From Candidatus Heimdallarchaeota archaeon (GTDB lineage: Archaea; Asgardarchaeota; Heimdallarchaeia; Heimdallarchaeales; Heimdallarchaeaceae), in NCBI GenBank assembly GCA_030607575.1, contig JAUWJS010000006.1:1-51505 (forward strand): a stretch of DNA of 51,505 nucleotides, given 5' to 3'. Positions 26,560 to 35,090 of this stretch are shown one piece after another (position 1 is the first letter of the stretch; every line of letters starts with the position of its first letter). Under the pieces are notes generated by a model. That model worked only from the letters and a program-made list of their open reading frames with translations. It made no database searches and was not told the DNA's origin. Both the position numbers and the translations under genes were made by a program.

Positions 26560-27225
26560 TTATGCCTCCAAGTAACTTTTTACTTCATCAGATGCCATCC
26601 TTTTGACACCTTTTTTGTTCACTACTAAAACATCCATTCCATCACCTGTTGCTGCATCTCTACTAATAGCTGTAGCCAAAGCAGTTATTGTAACTTTGAG
26701 TCCTTCAGCTTCAGTCAGTCCATCTTTCCAGGTTGATTCTAGAACACCATAGGCAACTAGAGAACCTGAACCAGTGGATGCAAAGTCTTCTTCTGTGATT
26801 CCACCTGCCATATCCAAAGTATAGATATGAGGACCATCTCTATCCAAACCTGCAACAATCATAGAGACATAATATGGAAAATATGCCCTATATTGTCCAT
26901 ACATGATAGAGGCTAACAGATTACCTGCCATTTTTGCAGTAGGAGCATATCCTCTCCCAAGTTCGAATAGGTTGAGATTAGCTCTTGTTAGATGAACCAG
27001 ATATTGAGCATCTGAAACCAATCCAGCAATTGTGGCAACAGTGTATTCATTAAGTTCATGGACTTTTTGAGCTTTCTTTGAAGCAATAAAAGATCCCATA
27101 GTAGCTCTTCTATCTGCCGCTACAACTGTTCCTCCTTTAAATCTTACAGCAACAGTTGTTGTTCCGTGCTTGGGATCCATAAATGGATTATTATTTCCCA
27201 TTCCATTGAAATTCGGATTATTCAT
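26560..27225 (-). CDS. psmB: 20S proteasome beta subunit
   Basis: PsmB carries the proteolytic sites. A 21-residue Asn/Gly-rich propeptide ends at HG, and T22 of GTTTVAV would be the catalytic nucleophile; D of AADRRAT near 37 and K of KKAQKV near 52 complete the site. Further conserved blocks are TIAGLVSDAQYLV and ASTGSGSLVAYGVLE. 221 aa is normal length. It is upstream of psmA in one operon. SD-like GAGG lies about 10 nt before the ATG. Confidence 0.96.
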   Translation of the reverse strand: MNNPNFNGMGNNNPFMDPKHGTTTVAVRFKGGTVVAADRRATMGSFIASKKAQKVHELNEYTVATIAGLVSDAQYLVHLTRANLNLFELGRGYAPTAKMAGNLLASIMYGQYRAYFPYYVSMIVAGLDRDGPHIYTLDMAGGITEEDFASTGSGSLVAYGVLESTWKDGLTEAEGLKVTITALATAISRDAATGDGMDVLVVNKKGVKRMASDEVKSYLEA

Positions 27226-27256
27226 TTTAATTCCTCATTATTTTTTCTTTACTTTG

Positions 27257-27271
27257 TTTAAATATTTAACG
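27257..27271 (-). promoter_or_regulatory. Promoter (TATA) of the psmB-psmA operon
   Basis: On the minus strand GTTAAATATTTAAAC is centred about 39 nt before the psmB ATG, leaving a leader of about 13 nt that contains the GAGG ribosome site. Confidence 0.55.
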
Positions 27272-27288
27272 TTCTATGAATGATTTAC

Positions 27289-28005
27289 CTAATTGTATGT
27301 ATTTTTCTCAAAATCGTCAACAATTTCATAATCTTCAAATTCTATATTAACTTGTTCTAGATTTAGAATCTTATTACTTATCCAGTTTGTAGCTTCTTCC
27401 ATTTTACTGTAACTAGGGACAGTCGCTCTATATTCAAATTCGATTGAACCTCTTTTTTGAATATACAAATAAACTCTATTACTGTCATTATCTTCCCAGC
27501 ATAACTCAGTTCCATCTTTGTTTTCTCTCTTGAATAGGAATTTAAAACTCCCAAACCATCTTTTTTCAAAAACTGATACTAATAATTCAGATTCTAGAGG
27601 TGGAATTAGATGAATTTTTTTCCACTGAGAGTAAAAGCTATTGTTCTGAATATTTACTGCTTTATTACTGATTAAATCTTTGATTAATTCTGTTGTATAT
27701 CTACTACCAGTACTAGTTATTTCATATGTACCATTGTCTCTTTTGGATAGATAGTCCCTATCAATTAATCTCTTTAGAGCCTTAGCGAGTTGATATTGAT
27801 GCAGCAGTGTGGTTCTTCTTAATCCTGAAAAACTGTAGGAGATATGCGAATCTGACAAAGTTAATAATAGTTGGACCTCTGGTAGTGTCATGTAATCATA
27901 TTCTGTACTGTAGAAATAATCCTTTGGAAGATCTTCTAACTCTAAGTCATCGTTATAACCTGTTTTCAAGCTAGCAAAATCTTGATACCCTTGATCCATA
28001 TTCAT
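27289..28005 (-). CDS. Winged-helix transcription regulator-like protein
   Basis: A 238-aa protein. Residues about 42-112 (LPEVQLLLTLSDS, GLRRTTLLHQYQLAKALKRLIDRDYLSKRDNGTYEITSTG) look like a winged helix with a beta wing. The C-terminal half (WKKIHLIPPLESELLVSVFEKRWFG onward) is an alpha/beta domain of unknown type rich in aromatic residues. No membrane segment. It ends about 60 nt upstream of psmB in the same direction, so it may influence proteasome expression, but there is no direct evidence. Confidence 0.72.
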   Translation of the reverse strand: MNMDQGYQDFASLKTGYNDDLELEDLPKDYFYSTEYDYMTLPEVQLLLTLSDSHISYSFSGLRRTTLLHQYQLAKALKRLIDRDYLSKRDNGTYEITSTGSRYTTELIKDLISNKAVNIQNNSFYSQWKKIHLIPPLESELLVSVFEKRWFGSFKFLFKRENKDGTELCWEDNDSNRVYLYIQKRGSIEFEYRATVPSYSKMEEATNWISNKILNLEQVNIEFEDYEIVDDFEKNTYN

Positions 28006-28076
28006 AGTATTATCAAAATTATATAATCATAGTACTTTATAATGACTTGGTTTTATCAGATTTTTGTCATAGAAAA

Positions 28077-29837
28077 TTAATTTTCAAAGGTATTATCGCT
28101 TTCTTTTCTCTTTTTGTTCTCTCTACTACCTATTTCAACTGAAGGATGAACTGAAGTAGGATGCAGGTACACTTCTCCATCTAATATAGTGTAAGGAATC
28201 CTTCTTTCATCAATCCAGGGTGTTGATTCTCTGAATTCCTTAAACATATCATTACTTACAATCATAGCATTTTCCTCTTCTGCTATCCTCAGAATGAACT
28301 TGTCTCCATCAACTCTTGCGGGTAACATTTTCATAGCTCCTTCCCTAACTAATCTGTCTAATCTTTTTTGTTCATCTATCTGATAGCGTAACGCTGCATC
28401 AGCTACGGTTATAATTTTCTTAAAATTGGCTCTACTCAATCGGTTAATCATGGCTTCAATGTTGTTAATTTGTGGTTTGTTAGAATTGCTTTTCTCTTCC
28501 CATGCGATGTTTGAACCATCTAGAATAACTGTTTCCAAAGGATAAGAAATTTCAGGGAAAATCCGAGAACTGGTTGTTATAGTTCTTCTAGCAATACCAA
28601 TAATAATATCTCTTGAGAAGTAAGCTAATCCTACGAAGAGAGATGAAAAAACGATACCAAAAAATACCCTAGGTTGTAGAATTAAAGGGGGATTTTCTAG
28701 TGGAATGATATCGATGATTTGATATTGTGTAAGAAGCAAAATTGAATACCACTTTGTTTCAGAAACAGTAGTCCATTCTAGTTCTAAACCAAAGTTGAGC
28801 GAGTATACTCCATCTACTAGAGGACTTCCAGAAATGGAGACTATATTACTACCTTCTGGAATTATAATTCCATCAATATCATCAAAATTGATTTGATCGC
28901 AAAGAATATTTGGAACAATAATTAGTGATTCTTCTTCATTGTTAATTATTTCAGTCGTAATAATATACTTCTCTCCCATGGTCACATTTGTTGGTAACAA
29001 AAAACTTTCAACAACAATATCAGGCATCACAATTATTTCAATAGGGTCACTAAGATACACTCTTTGCGTCTCTGGAACACCTATTGTTCGATATGTAATG
29101 GTGAAAGAATGTTTTTGAAAGAGATAAGTATCTGGAAAAAACCCTATTATGTCTTCGTGGAATTCTCCTTCAGCAATTTCTAAATTGTTAATAGAATAAG
29201 ATCTTGTAATTGAACCAACTGTTCCCGTTTTTGTAATTTCATTAGTTACTGAGACATTAATGACTGTAGTTCCACCTACATTCTCTATCCTACAAGTAAC
29301 TTGGTTATCTTGATTCCTAATGAGAAATGCAGGATTTATTGGAAAGAACATCCTTACTTGTCCAACTGGAAGAACTTCGAGAGTAAAATAAGTTGTAATG
29401 TTATAAGATGTAGTAGTAGTACTATTCGCAACCGCAGCAATTGTATAGTTTCCCTCATCTTGACCATTGAAGGTTTGCCATGGAATTGTACGATTAAATT
29501 CAGCAGTTGTATTAACCCATACTGTCTCTTCGAAAATTTTTTCATCCAGTGTGTTAGTTATATTATAATAAATGTTTGAATTTGGAATCAAAGTATTATT
29601 CTCATAAGTGAATTTCATGGTAAGATTGAGGTCATCCACTCCTCTTGTTATTTTCTCAATAGATGGGTAACAAATGAAAGTAGCATATTCATAGTTCTGA
29701 TAAACAATTTGAGAATTGTCCCCTATAGGAGGCCTTATAGCTACCGCTATATTAGATGCAGGATTTAATATCATAATAAAAAGGGAAAATCCTACAAGTA
29801 TAGATAGAATGCTACTGTTCAATAACCTCCTAAGCAT
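28077..29837 (-). CDS. Membrane-tethered Zc3h12a/Regnase-like NYN ribonuclease
   Basis: Signal/anchor segment 10-32, then about 350 residues of extracellular beta-sandwich with many N-x-S/T sites, a membrane helix at about 391-408, and a cytosolic NYN-type RNase domain (about 434-570). That domain has VILDGSNIAWEE with D440 and N443, KKIITVADAALRY, DGDKFILRIA with D510 and D512, and IVSNDMFKEF with D530, matching the order of Regnase-1 (DGSN, DDRFI, VSND); one Asp of the DD pair is Gly511. After it a basic tail KKRKESD. The family cleaves RNA hairpins or mRNAs with Mg2+. This orientation puts the RNase in the cytoplasm. Confidence 0.85.
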   Translation of the reverse strand: MLRRLLNSSILSILVGFSLFIMILNPASNIAVAIRPPIGDNSQIVYQNYEYATFICYPSIEKITRGVDDLNLTMKFTYENNTLIPNSNIYYNITNTLDEKIFEETVWVNTTAEFNRTIPWQTFNGQDEGNYTIAAVANSTTTTSYNITTYFTLEVLPVGQVRMFFPINPAFLIRNQDNQVTCRIENVGGTTVINVSVTNEITKTGTVGSITRSYSINNLEIAEGEFHEDIIGFFPDTYLFQKHSFTITYRTIGVPETQRVYLSDPIEIIVMPDIVVESFLLPTNVTMGEKYIITTEIINNEEESLIIVPNILCDQINFDDIDGIIIPEGSNIVSISGSPLVDGVYSLNFGLELEWTTVSETKWYSILLLTQYQIIDIIPLENPPLILQPRVFFGIVFSSLFVGLAYFSRDIIIGIARRTITTSSRIFPEISYPLETVILDGSNIAWEEKSNSNKPQINNIEAMINRLSRANFKKIITVADAALRYQIDEQKRLDRLVREGAMKMLPARVDGDKFILRIAEEENAMIVSNDMFKEFRESTPWIDERRIPYTILDGEVYLHPTSVHPSVEIGSRENKKRKESDNTFEN

Positions 29838-29917
29838 TTATACACTTCTATTTTTTTATTCGAGGTAACATCTTAGAAGAGATTTAATAAACTTACTGTA
29901 AGCAATTTTTAGCATTT

Positions 29918-29924
29918 AAAAAAA
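29918..29924 (-). terminator. T7 tract after rnpB
   Basis: Seven consecutive U on the minus-strand transcript, 12 nt beyond the proposed 3' end of RNase P RNA; archaeal RNA polymerase stops at such tracts. Confidence 0.5.
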
Positions 29925-29935
29925 GAGAAATTTGT

Positions 29936-30264
29936 TGGACGATGCAAAAATACCCCTGATTCTGTTCGGAAGCCTTTAGGATCTTCCTGGCAACATTCAT
30001 CTAAGCACTTTACCCAGTTCATATGAACTCTACTTAAGCTTGCTCCACAATGTTTGGCCGTTTCATCGTATCCCAATTTCTTCTCAGCAATTTATTTCTA
30101 GAAATGTTACCACTCTATTTATCGCATCATTGTTTACGAAAATGGGGCGTTCGTTTCTGTTCCAAGAGCCATATTCTCATATGGTGGATTTGCATCCACA
30201 TCGTTTTTTCGGAGTCAGGAGGTTCCTCAGCAATAAGCCGAAAGTTGCCCTTTTGCTTCGTCCA
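29936..30264 (-). ncRNA. rnpB: RNase P RNA
   Basis: On the minus strand a 329-nt RNA shows the conserved regions of RNase P in order. CR-I is GAGGAACCTCC (within 30216-30231). An ACAGAAAC block and GGAGCAAGC lie in the middle. A TAGATGAATG block precedes CR-V, ACAGAATCAGGGG (29953-29965). The ends pair as helix P1: TGGACGA with TCGTCCA, a mismatch, then GCAAAA with TTTTGC. This is the ribozyme RNA that removes tRNA 5' leaders. It explains why the 490-bp gap carries no convincing gene. A TATA-like ATTTAT lies about 25 nt upstream, at about 30287-30295. Confidence 0.93.
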
Positions 30265-30328
30265 TCTAGAAAATATAGTCAATGCAGATAAATGTAACTG
30301 TTAAAGTGTCTAATTACTAATGGAAAAT

Positions 30329-31474
30329 TTAGATGACCTTTAGGTTTTTGCCTATTTTTTCCATGGTTTCTATAATATAATCGATTTCCTCTTCAGTATG
30401 GGTTGCCATAACACAACATCTTAATCTTCCTTTGTCTCTAGGGACTGCAGGAAATACTATTGGTGGAACTAAAATCCCTTCCTTTTTCATTTGCTTTGCA
30501 AAGCGAAATGTTTTGACATCGTCTCCAATTACAACAGGGACTATTGGTGTGTCCTTGCTTTTTAATGTGTCATAACCTATTTCCTTAACGCCATTAATGA
30601 ACTTAGCATAGTTTTTCTGTAGGGATTTTATACGCTCTTTATCTGTTTCAATAATCTCAAGTGCTTTGAGAGCGACTGCTGTTGAAACTGGCGGAAGAGC
30701 TGCACTAAAAATAAACGCATTGGAAGTGAATTTCAAATAAGTAATCACATCCTTCTTCGCAGCAATATACCCTCCAATTGATGGAATTGCTTTGCTTAAA
30801 GTTCCCATGTAGATATCAACAGCACCAGGTTCAAGATCAAAATAGTCATCAACCCCTCTTCCATTTGGACCCACTGTTCCGATTGAATGAGCTTCATCTA
30901 CCATTGTAGAAGAATCATATTGCTTTGCTATTTCGATAATCTCAGGCATTGGAGCTATGTCTCCATCCATACTATAAACTCCATCAACAACAACTATCAC
31001 ACGTTTATAGTTTTCCCTATTCTCTTCTAGAACCCTCGATAAATCATCCATATCATTATGATTGAACCTTTTCCAATCTGCTTTTGAAAGAATACAACCA
31101 TCATAAATACTTTGATGATCATATTTGTCAATTACAACCAGATCATCCTTCCCAAATAAGGTTGATATTACTGTCATATTTGTTACATAACCGCTACTCA
31201 GAACTAAAGCATCTTCAGTTCTCTTAAAACTAGCAATTTTTTTCTCCAGTAAGTGATGTAAATCTGTAGTTCCTGTTAATAATCTAACCCCTCCCGCTCC
31301 AGTACCATATTTATCTAAAGCTTCATGACCTGCTTGAATTATATCTGGGTGAGTTATGAGACCTAAGTAACTATAAGAGCCAAGCATTAGATATTCTTGA
31401 CCATCGATAAGCACTTTGCTTGAAGCCGCACTTTGAATTGGTAGCATATATGTATTTAATCCAATTCTGTTCAT
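30329..31474 (-). CDS. Alpha-oxoamine synthase (KBL/BioF-type PLP enzyme)
   Basis: The 381-aa protein is a fold-type I PLP enzyme of the 2-amino-3-ketobutyrate CoA ligase / 8-amino-7-oxononanoate synthase / serine palmitoyltransferase family. It has LGSYSYLGLITHP near 31, GTGAGGVRLLTGTTDLH near 57, DEAHSIGTVGPNGRG near 193 and the Schiff-base lysine K228 in GTLSKAIPSIGGY. The family condenses an amino acid with an acyl-CoA and releases CO2. No biotin or threonine-catabolic genes flank it, so the product is unclear; a sphingoid-like base is one option given the lipid kinase in the window, but unsupported. Confidence 0.88.
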   Translation of the reverse strand: MNRIGLNTYMLPIQSAASSKVLIDGQEYLMLGSYSYLGLITHPDIIQAGHEALDKYGTGAGGVRLLTGTTDLHHLLEKKIASFKRTEDALVLSSGYVTNMTVISTLFGKDDLVVIDKYDHQSIYDGCILSKADWKRFNHNDMDDLSRVLEENRENYKRVIVVVDGVYSMDGDIAPMPEIIEIAKQYDSSTMVDEAHSIGTVGPNGRGVDDYFDLEPGAVDIYMGTLSKAIPSIGGYIAAKKDVITYLKFTSNAFIFSAALPPVSTAVALKALEIIETDKERIKSLQKNYAKFINGVKEIGYDTLKSKDTPIVPVVIGDDVKTFRFAKQMKKEGILVPPIVFPAVPRDKGRLRCCVMATHTEEEIDYIIETMEKIGKNLKVI

Positions 31475-31712
31475 GTTCTTTATTCTCTTCAGTAAATCCT
31501 TAATTCTATGAGTATCTGTAATGTCTGTAATTTAATTCACCTCAGAAAGCTCTTAATTTCGAGCAGTATACTCTAAAGCCAAACTTGTTATTAATAAAAC
31601 TTCACATGCAATTAGTCTATTTTATTGACTGAATGGTTTCAAACCATAGTTTTCAAAAAATAATTTTGTGGAGCTTAAATAGGTTTGATAGACTGAGATT
31701 GATGAAAGTAAT

Positions 31713-32078
31713 ATGTCTAGCTTTTGGGGATATACCAAAGAATTTAAGGATATTACAAAGAAAACTATCGAACAGCATTTACAAACTATTACCACAAAAA
31801 AGGGTCAGATTACAGTAGACGAATTGATTAAACTGCTATGGAATGATTATCATCTTTTTGAGCACTATCTTAAAATCAACTTAAGGTTGGAAGAGCTTGA
31901 AGATGAAGCCAAAATAGTTATTGATTCAGAAAAAAATCTTCGACCTGCAAAAATGACTATTTTAGAAGCTGGTCAGATAAAGGAAATAAATGTTTGGGAT
32001 TTTTATCACAAAAAAGAACAAGCTGATATTAACAAAAAAATTATTGAAAGATATAAGAACATTAACTATCTTATTTGA
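31713..32078 (+). CDS. Unknown 121-aa helical protein
   Basis: I do not recognise it. Mostly charged helix with a possible small helical DNA-binding-like start (TVDELIKLLWND near 34) and no cysteines or membrane segments. Coding is supported by protein-like composition and an ATG in good context; it ends about 70 nt before tRNA-Arg(GCG). Confidence 0.62.
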   Translation: MSSFWGYTKEFKDITKKTIEQHLQTITTKKGQITVDELIKLLWNDYHLFEHYLKINLRLEELEDEAKIVIDSEKNLRPAKMTILEAGQIKEINVWDFYHKKEQADINKKIIERYKNINYLI

Positions 32079-32149
32079 ACTAATATTTAATCGAAAAATA
32101 TAAAGAGGAGGGGGATTAGAAAACAACAATTTAGATTTAGCTATAAAAT

Positions 32150-32222
32150 GAGCCAGTAGTTCAGTGGATAGAATGGCTGCCTGCGGAGCAGTTGGTCGAC
32201 GGTTCGAATCCGTTCTGGCTCG
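32150..32222 (+). tRNA. tRNA-Arg (anticodon GCG)
   Basis: Acceptor GAGCCAG/CTGGCTC, D stem GTTC/GAAT, anticodon stem GCTGC/GCAGT with loop CTGCGGA, and T arm GACGG TTCGAAT CCGTT. Anticodon GCG reads CGC/CGU. CCA is encoded at 32223-32225. No intron. Confidence 0.95.
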
Positions 32223-32262
32223 CCAAATTTTTTTTTATAAATCTCTCCTTGAATCAACCAGT

Positions 32263-32913
32263 TTAAAGCTCCGAATGCTTCTTTTCATAAAAAGGGCTGT
32301 TTTGCTTTAATGATACTTTAAGAAATGCCTCTGCATGTTTTGTTGAAGCTTGGGCTCCCCTCATCTGTGTTCTATTTTTGTGAAAATTAATGTAAAAATT
32401 ATCCCCTCCTTTGTAAAGCTGTGATTTATAACATTTTATCGCTTCTTCTTTTTGATCATAATAATCACTAATATCAACTAAAATATGTGGATTTGGAATC
32501 AAGATCGTAGTTTCAGCAACATATAACTTATTTACAAGATGAGGGTTCTTATGCTGTGTTTCATGAGCTGCCCATTCGATTCCTTCCAAAACAATGTTGT
32601 AAGTTGCTCTATGGTCAATGTGATAATCATTTTCTAGATGAGTTACCACGATTTCTGGCCTAAAATCAAGTAAATAATCAATGAAATCTTTTGTTATTTC
32701 TAATTCTTTACTTTTTACATCTGTGAAATCAAAAATCATCGGTTTTTGAACTCCTAGTTTTTTGGATGCGTTGAAGTATTCCTCCTTTCTCACAGAATCT
32801 GATGAAAAACATAAAGTACTAACCTGATGTCCTAAAGCCACATATTTAGCTATACTTCCACCAGAACTCAAAGCTTCATCATCAGGGTGAGCGAAAACAA
32901 ATGCTAATTTCAC
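32263..32913 (-). CDS. PIG-L/LmbE-type deacetylase, BshB-like
   Basis: A 217-aa zinc deacetylase with FAHPDDEALSSGGSIAKY at the N-terminus (H, D, D ligands/base) and the second histidine set in YHIDHRATY near 105. The family includes BshB (GlcNAc-malate deacetylase), MshB and PIG-L. Length fits BshB. The GTG at 32913 is chosen because it places AHPDD near residue 8; upstream codons look non-homologous. It overlaps or abuts the thioredoxin-reductase-like gene, the adjacent upstream gene, so translational coupling is likely. With bshA and bshC in the window, BshB is the best guess. Confidence 0.8.
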   Translation of the reverse strand: MKLAFVFAHPDDEALSSGGSIAKYVALGHQVSTLCFSSDSVRKEEYFNASKKLGVQKPMIFDFTDVKSKELEITKDFIDYLLDFRPEIVVTHLENDYHIDHRATYNIVLEGIEWAAHETQHKNPHLVNKLYVAETTILIPNPHILVDISDYYDQKEEAIKCYKSQLYKGGDNFYINFHKNRTQMRGAQASTKHAEAFLKVSLKQNSPFYEKKHSEL

Positions 32914-32963
32914 AACTATTTGGTATGAGGCTGAATATAAAAAGAATTCCAAGAGTACTAATT

Positions 32964-33935
32964 TCAACTCTTCATTTCCAAATATTCGACTGCATAAACT
33001 CCCGCTTTATACCCATCCCCCATCAATATGGGGACATAATCTTTCTCTCCCCGAGCAGTTCCTGCCACGAAAAGGCCTGATACATTCGTTTCGTTTTTCT
33101 CATTAGTTTTAATATACCCATCCTCTGTTATTTCTAAATTTAAATTCTCAGCATATACAATATTTGGTTTATCCTTTAACTCTATAAATATTACATCTGC
33201 AGATAATTCCTTCTCATCTTGAAGTTTTTTGTATTTTATACCTTGAACAACCTGTGATCCAAAAACTTCTAGTGAATTTATTGGTATTTTATACTTTATT
33301 TGAATGTTTGAAGATGTTGTTAGTTTCCTCAAATACCTCTTATCACACTCTAGAGTTGTTGTGTGACATAAAATCGTTATTTTTCGGCAATATTTCCGTA
33401 GAAAAAGTGCACCCCTTGCAACAATATTTCCAGTTCCTACAATCACAGCTTTTCTTCCTCTAAAGAGAGCACCATCACAAACCGCACAATGCGACACTCC
33501 TTTATGTACAAATTCGTCCTCTCCCTTAATTGTTCCTTTTAGCTCAGGGATACCCGTGGAAATTATAACAGCTTTAGATACATATGATTGATCTGGTGTT
33601 TTGATTTCAAAATCTGAACCAAGAGTATTTAATGAGATAACATTTTCGTTGATTAATTCTATGATGGGAAAATGAGTGTCTGTTGGTTGTTCAGGGGTAA
33701 ATTCTGAGCTAAACTTCTCAATTTGCTCAGTAAGTTTTTGTATATAGTCTACACCTATGATTTTATCAACCCCAGGAATATTTTCTATGTCACCCTTTTT
33801 TGCTGTGTTTGAGTCATAAGAGATTCCAAAAGCTTTGATAACTAAATCTGGATTTTTACAATAAGCTGCAATAACTGCAGATAAACCAGTTGAGCCCGAT
33901 CCGATGATTGCTAAATCGCAATTTACTTTATCCAT
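32964..33935 (-). CDS. Thioredoxin-reductase-like flavoprotein lacking the NADPH 2'-phosphate motif
   Basis: The 323-aa protein has the FAD-binding AIIGSGSTGLSA (10-21), the redox CAVCDG (C150, C153) and VAGTARGEKDYVP near the C-terminus, the usual second FAD contact. The second Rossmann fold is IVGTGNIVARGALFL (165-179), but at the HRRxxxR position typical of NADPH-dependent enzymes it has HTTTLEC. F420H2-dependent archaeal reductases (DFTR type) are known to lack that motif. It is the gene directly upstream of the BshB-like deacetylase. The ATG at 33935 is preferred to the TTG at 33947. A thioredoxin or bacillithiol-disulphide substrate is possible. Confidence 0.83.
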   Translation of the reverse strand: MDKVNCDLAIIGSGSTGLSAVIAAYCKNPDLVIKAFGISYDSNTAKKGDIENIPGVDKIIGVDYIQKLTEQIEKFSSEFTPEQPTDTHFPIIELINENVISLNTLGSDFEIKTPDQSYVSKAVIISTGIPELKGTIKGEDEFVHKGVSHCAVCDGALFRGRKAVIVGTGNIVARGALFLRKYCRKITILCHTTTLECDKRYLRKLTTSSNIQIKYKIPINSLEVFGSQVVQGIKYKKLQDEKELSADVIFIELKDKPNIVYAENLNLEITEDGYIKTNEKNETNVSGLFVAGTARGEKDYVPILMGDGYKAGVYAVEYLEMKS

Positions 33936-34065
33936 AATAATACTCAAAGGTTAAAATAAAAAAACTTTGTTGCTAAGGAAAAAGCATAACATGAAAAAGT
34001 GAAACTGAATATTCAGCTGTATTTTGAAAAGTGAAAAATAAAGAATGGAAAAAGGAAAAAAGGGC

Positions 34066-34281
34066 TTAGTTGTCTACAATGAAGTAGAATACTGACCTCA
34101 TATCGTTTAAATTACTTCTTTTGATGATTAACCCTAATTCTATCAATCTTCTTAGAGCATATCTTGCAGTTCTTGCAGGGATTGCTGAAGCTTTAATTAG
34201 TTGCTTTTGAGTTAGCGGTCCCTTTTTTTCCAAAATAGAAAGTAGTTTTTTTCCTGAAACTGGTATTTCTTCATCTGCCAT
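34066..34281 (-). CDS. Small winged-helix regulator
   Basis: A 71-aa protein that is one winged helix: SGKKLLSILEKKGPLTQKQLIKASAIPARTARYALRRLIELGLIIKRSNL, with the recognition helix about 33-46 and a wing at 55-70. Comparable to small archaeal MarR/HTH_20-like proteins. On the minus strand a GGGGAT stretch precedes its ATG by about 10 nt and CTTTTATAAGAG (34326-34337) could be its TATA box, with TTTATCCGCGAT repeats just upstream. Autoregulation is an inference. Confidence 0.82.
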   Translation of the reverse strand: MADEEIPVSGKKLLSILEKKGPLTQKQLIKASAIPARTARYALRRLIELGLIIKRSNLNDMRSVFYFIVDN

Positions 34282-34347
34282 TTTTGTTTATCCCCTTGCT
34301 ATGTAAGTAATACGGATAGGTTACTCTTATAAAAGCAATCTCAGTAT

Positions 34348-34392
34348 TTTATCCGCGATTGCTAGAGAGTTTCTAGGGAATTTATCCGCGAT
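34348..34392. promoter_or_regulatory. Paired TTTATCCGCGAT repeats (operator candidate)
   Basis: Two identical 12-bp copies sit at 34348-34359 and 34381-34392, 33 bp apart (about three helical turns). The CCGCG core stands out in this AT-rich sequence. They lie in the 330-bp gap between the winged-helix gene (minus) and the gene at 34612 (plus), just upstream of the TATA-like box of the former. The rest of the gap is AT-rich with no gene that I can see. Confidence 0.55.
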
Positions 34393-34611
34393 AGAGTATT
34401 CTGAGTTTTACTTATATTCTTAGATATTTTTCTCATAATATCGAACTAATATGTGCCGAGTAATTTTTCTTCAAGGGGAATTATAACTAGATTGCTATTT
34501 AAACACATAGCTTTTCTATTGTAATACACTTAATTAGTTCTAATTTTCGAACAAAACATAATAAAGCTTATAATAGTCAAATAGCCATATGTATTTCTTA
34601 GTGAGGTTATT

Positions 34612-35070
34612 GTGAGTCATAAAGTTGAAAGCTCTCCAGAAATATACCATTTAGCAAATCAGTTGCAAAGAATCAACTATCTTGGGAATGTACAAACAAT
34701 ACAAATAGAGTTTGAATTCATACCTGAAGATAAAAAAACAGAATTAGACAAAATGTTTGAAGACTCAACAGGAATTGGTAAATTTAAATCTGATATGATT
34801 ATTCTTGAACAGATTTCTGGAAGAGATATGCTGGAAATAATCAACACTCTTCATAACATCAGTATAATCTTTGGAGATCTTTCAGCTCTAGATGGAATAA
34901 CAGCTCTAGTAGAAGTTAATTATCAGGGAGAAACATACTTCGTGGTTGTTTCATATAATCCGTCAACTAGTGGTTTGGAGCTAATATCAACCTCTGAAAG
35001 TAAATTATATTTCGAGCTTCTAAATTTCATTAGAACAAAATGGGCTTTGTCTAAAACATTTATGAAATGA
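34612..35070 (+). CDS. Unknown 152-aa protein
   Basis: GTG start. Mixed alpha/beta with a Glu/Asp-rich middle (FEFIPEDKKTELDKMFED near 35) and a beta pair ALVEVNYQGETYFVVVSYN near 103-121, then a helical end. No motif is recognised. Possible ligand-binding or regulatory partner of the divergent winged-helix gene (330 nt apart), but that is only position-based. Confidence 0.65.
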   Translation: MSHKVESSPEIYHLANQLQRINYLGNVQTIQIEFEFIPEDKKTELDKMFEDSTGIGKFKSDMIILEQISGRDMLEIINTLHNISIIFGDLSALDGITALVEVNYQGETYFVVVSYNPSTSGLELISTSESKLYFELLNFIRTKWALSKTFMK

Positions 35071-35090
35071 GATAAATGAACACCATTGAT

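Noticed and set aside
30040-30304. Two overlapping plus-strand open frames of about 83 aa
   Set aside because: They lie across RNase P RNA on the opposite strand; conserved RNA blocks explain the sequence.
31633-31818. Plus-strand 61-aa open frame
   Set aside because: Overlaps the better-supported 121-aa gene at 31713 in another frame and has an unlikely composition.
32964-33935. Bacilliredoxin-disulphide reductase of the YpdA type
   Set aside because: YpdA lacks the CxxC pair, whereas CAVCDG is present here, so the thioredoxin-reductase family is the better fit.
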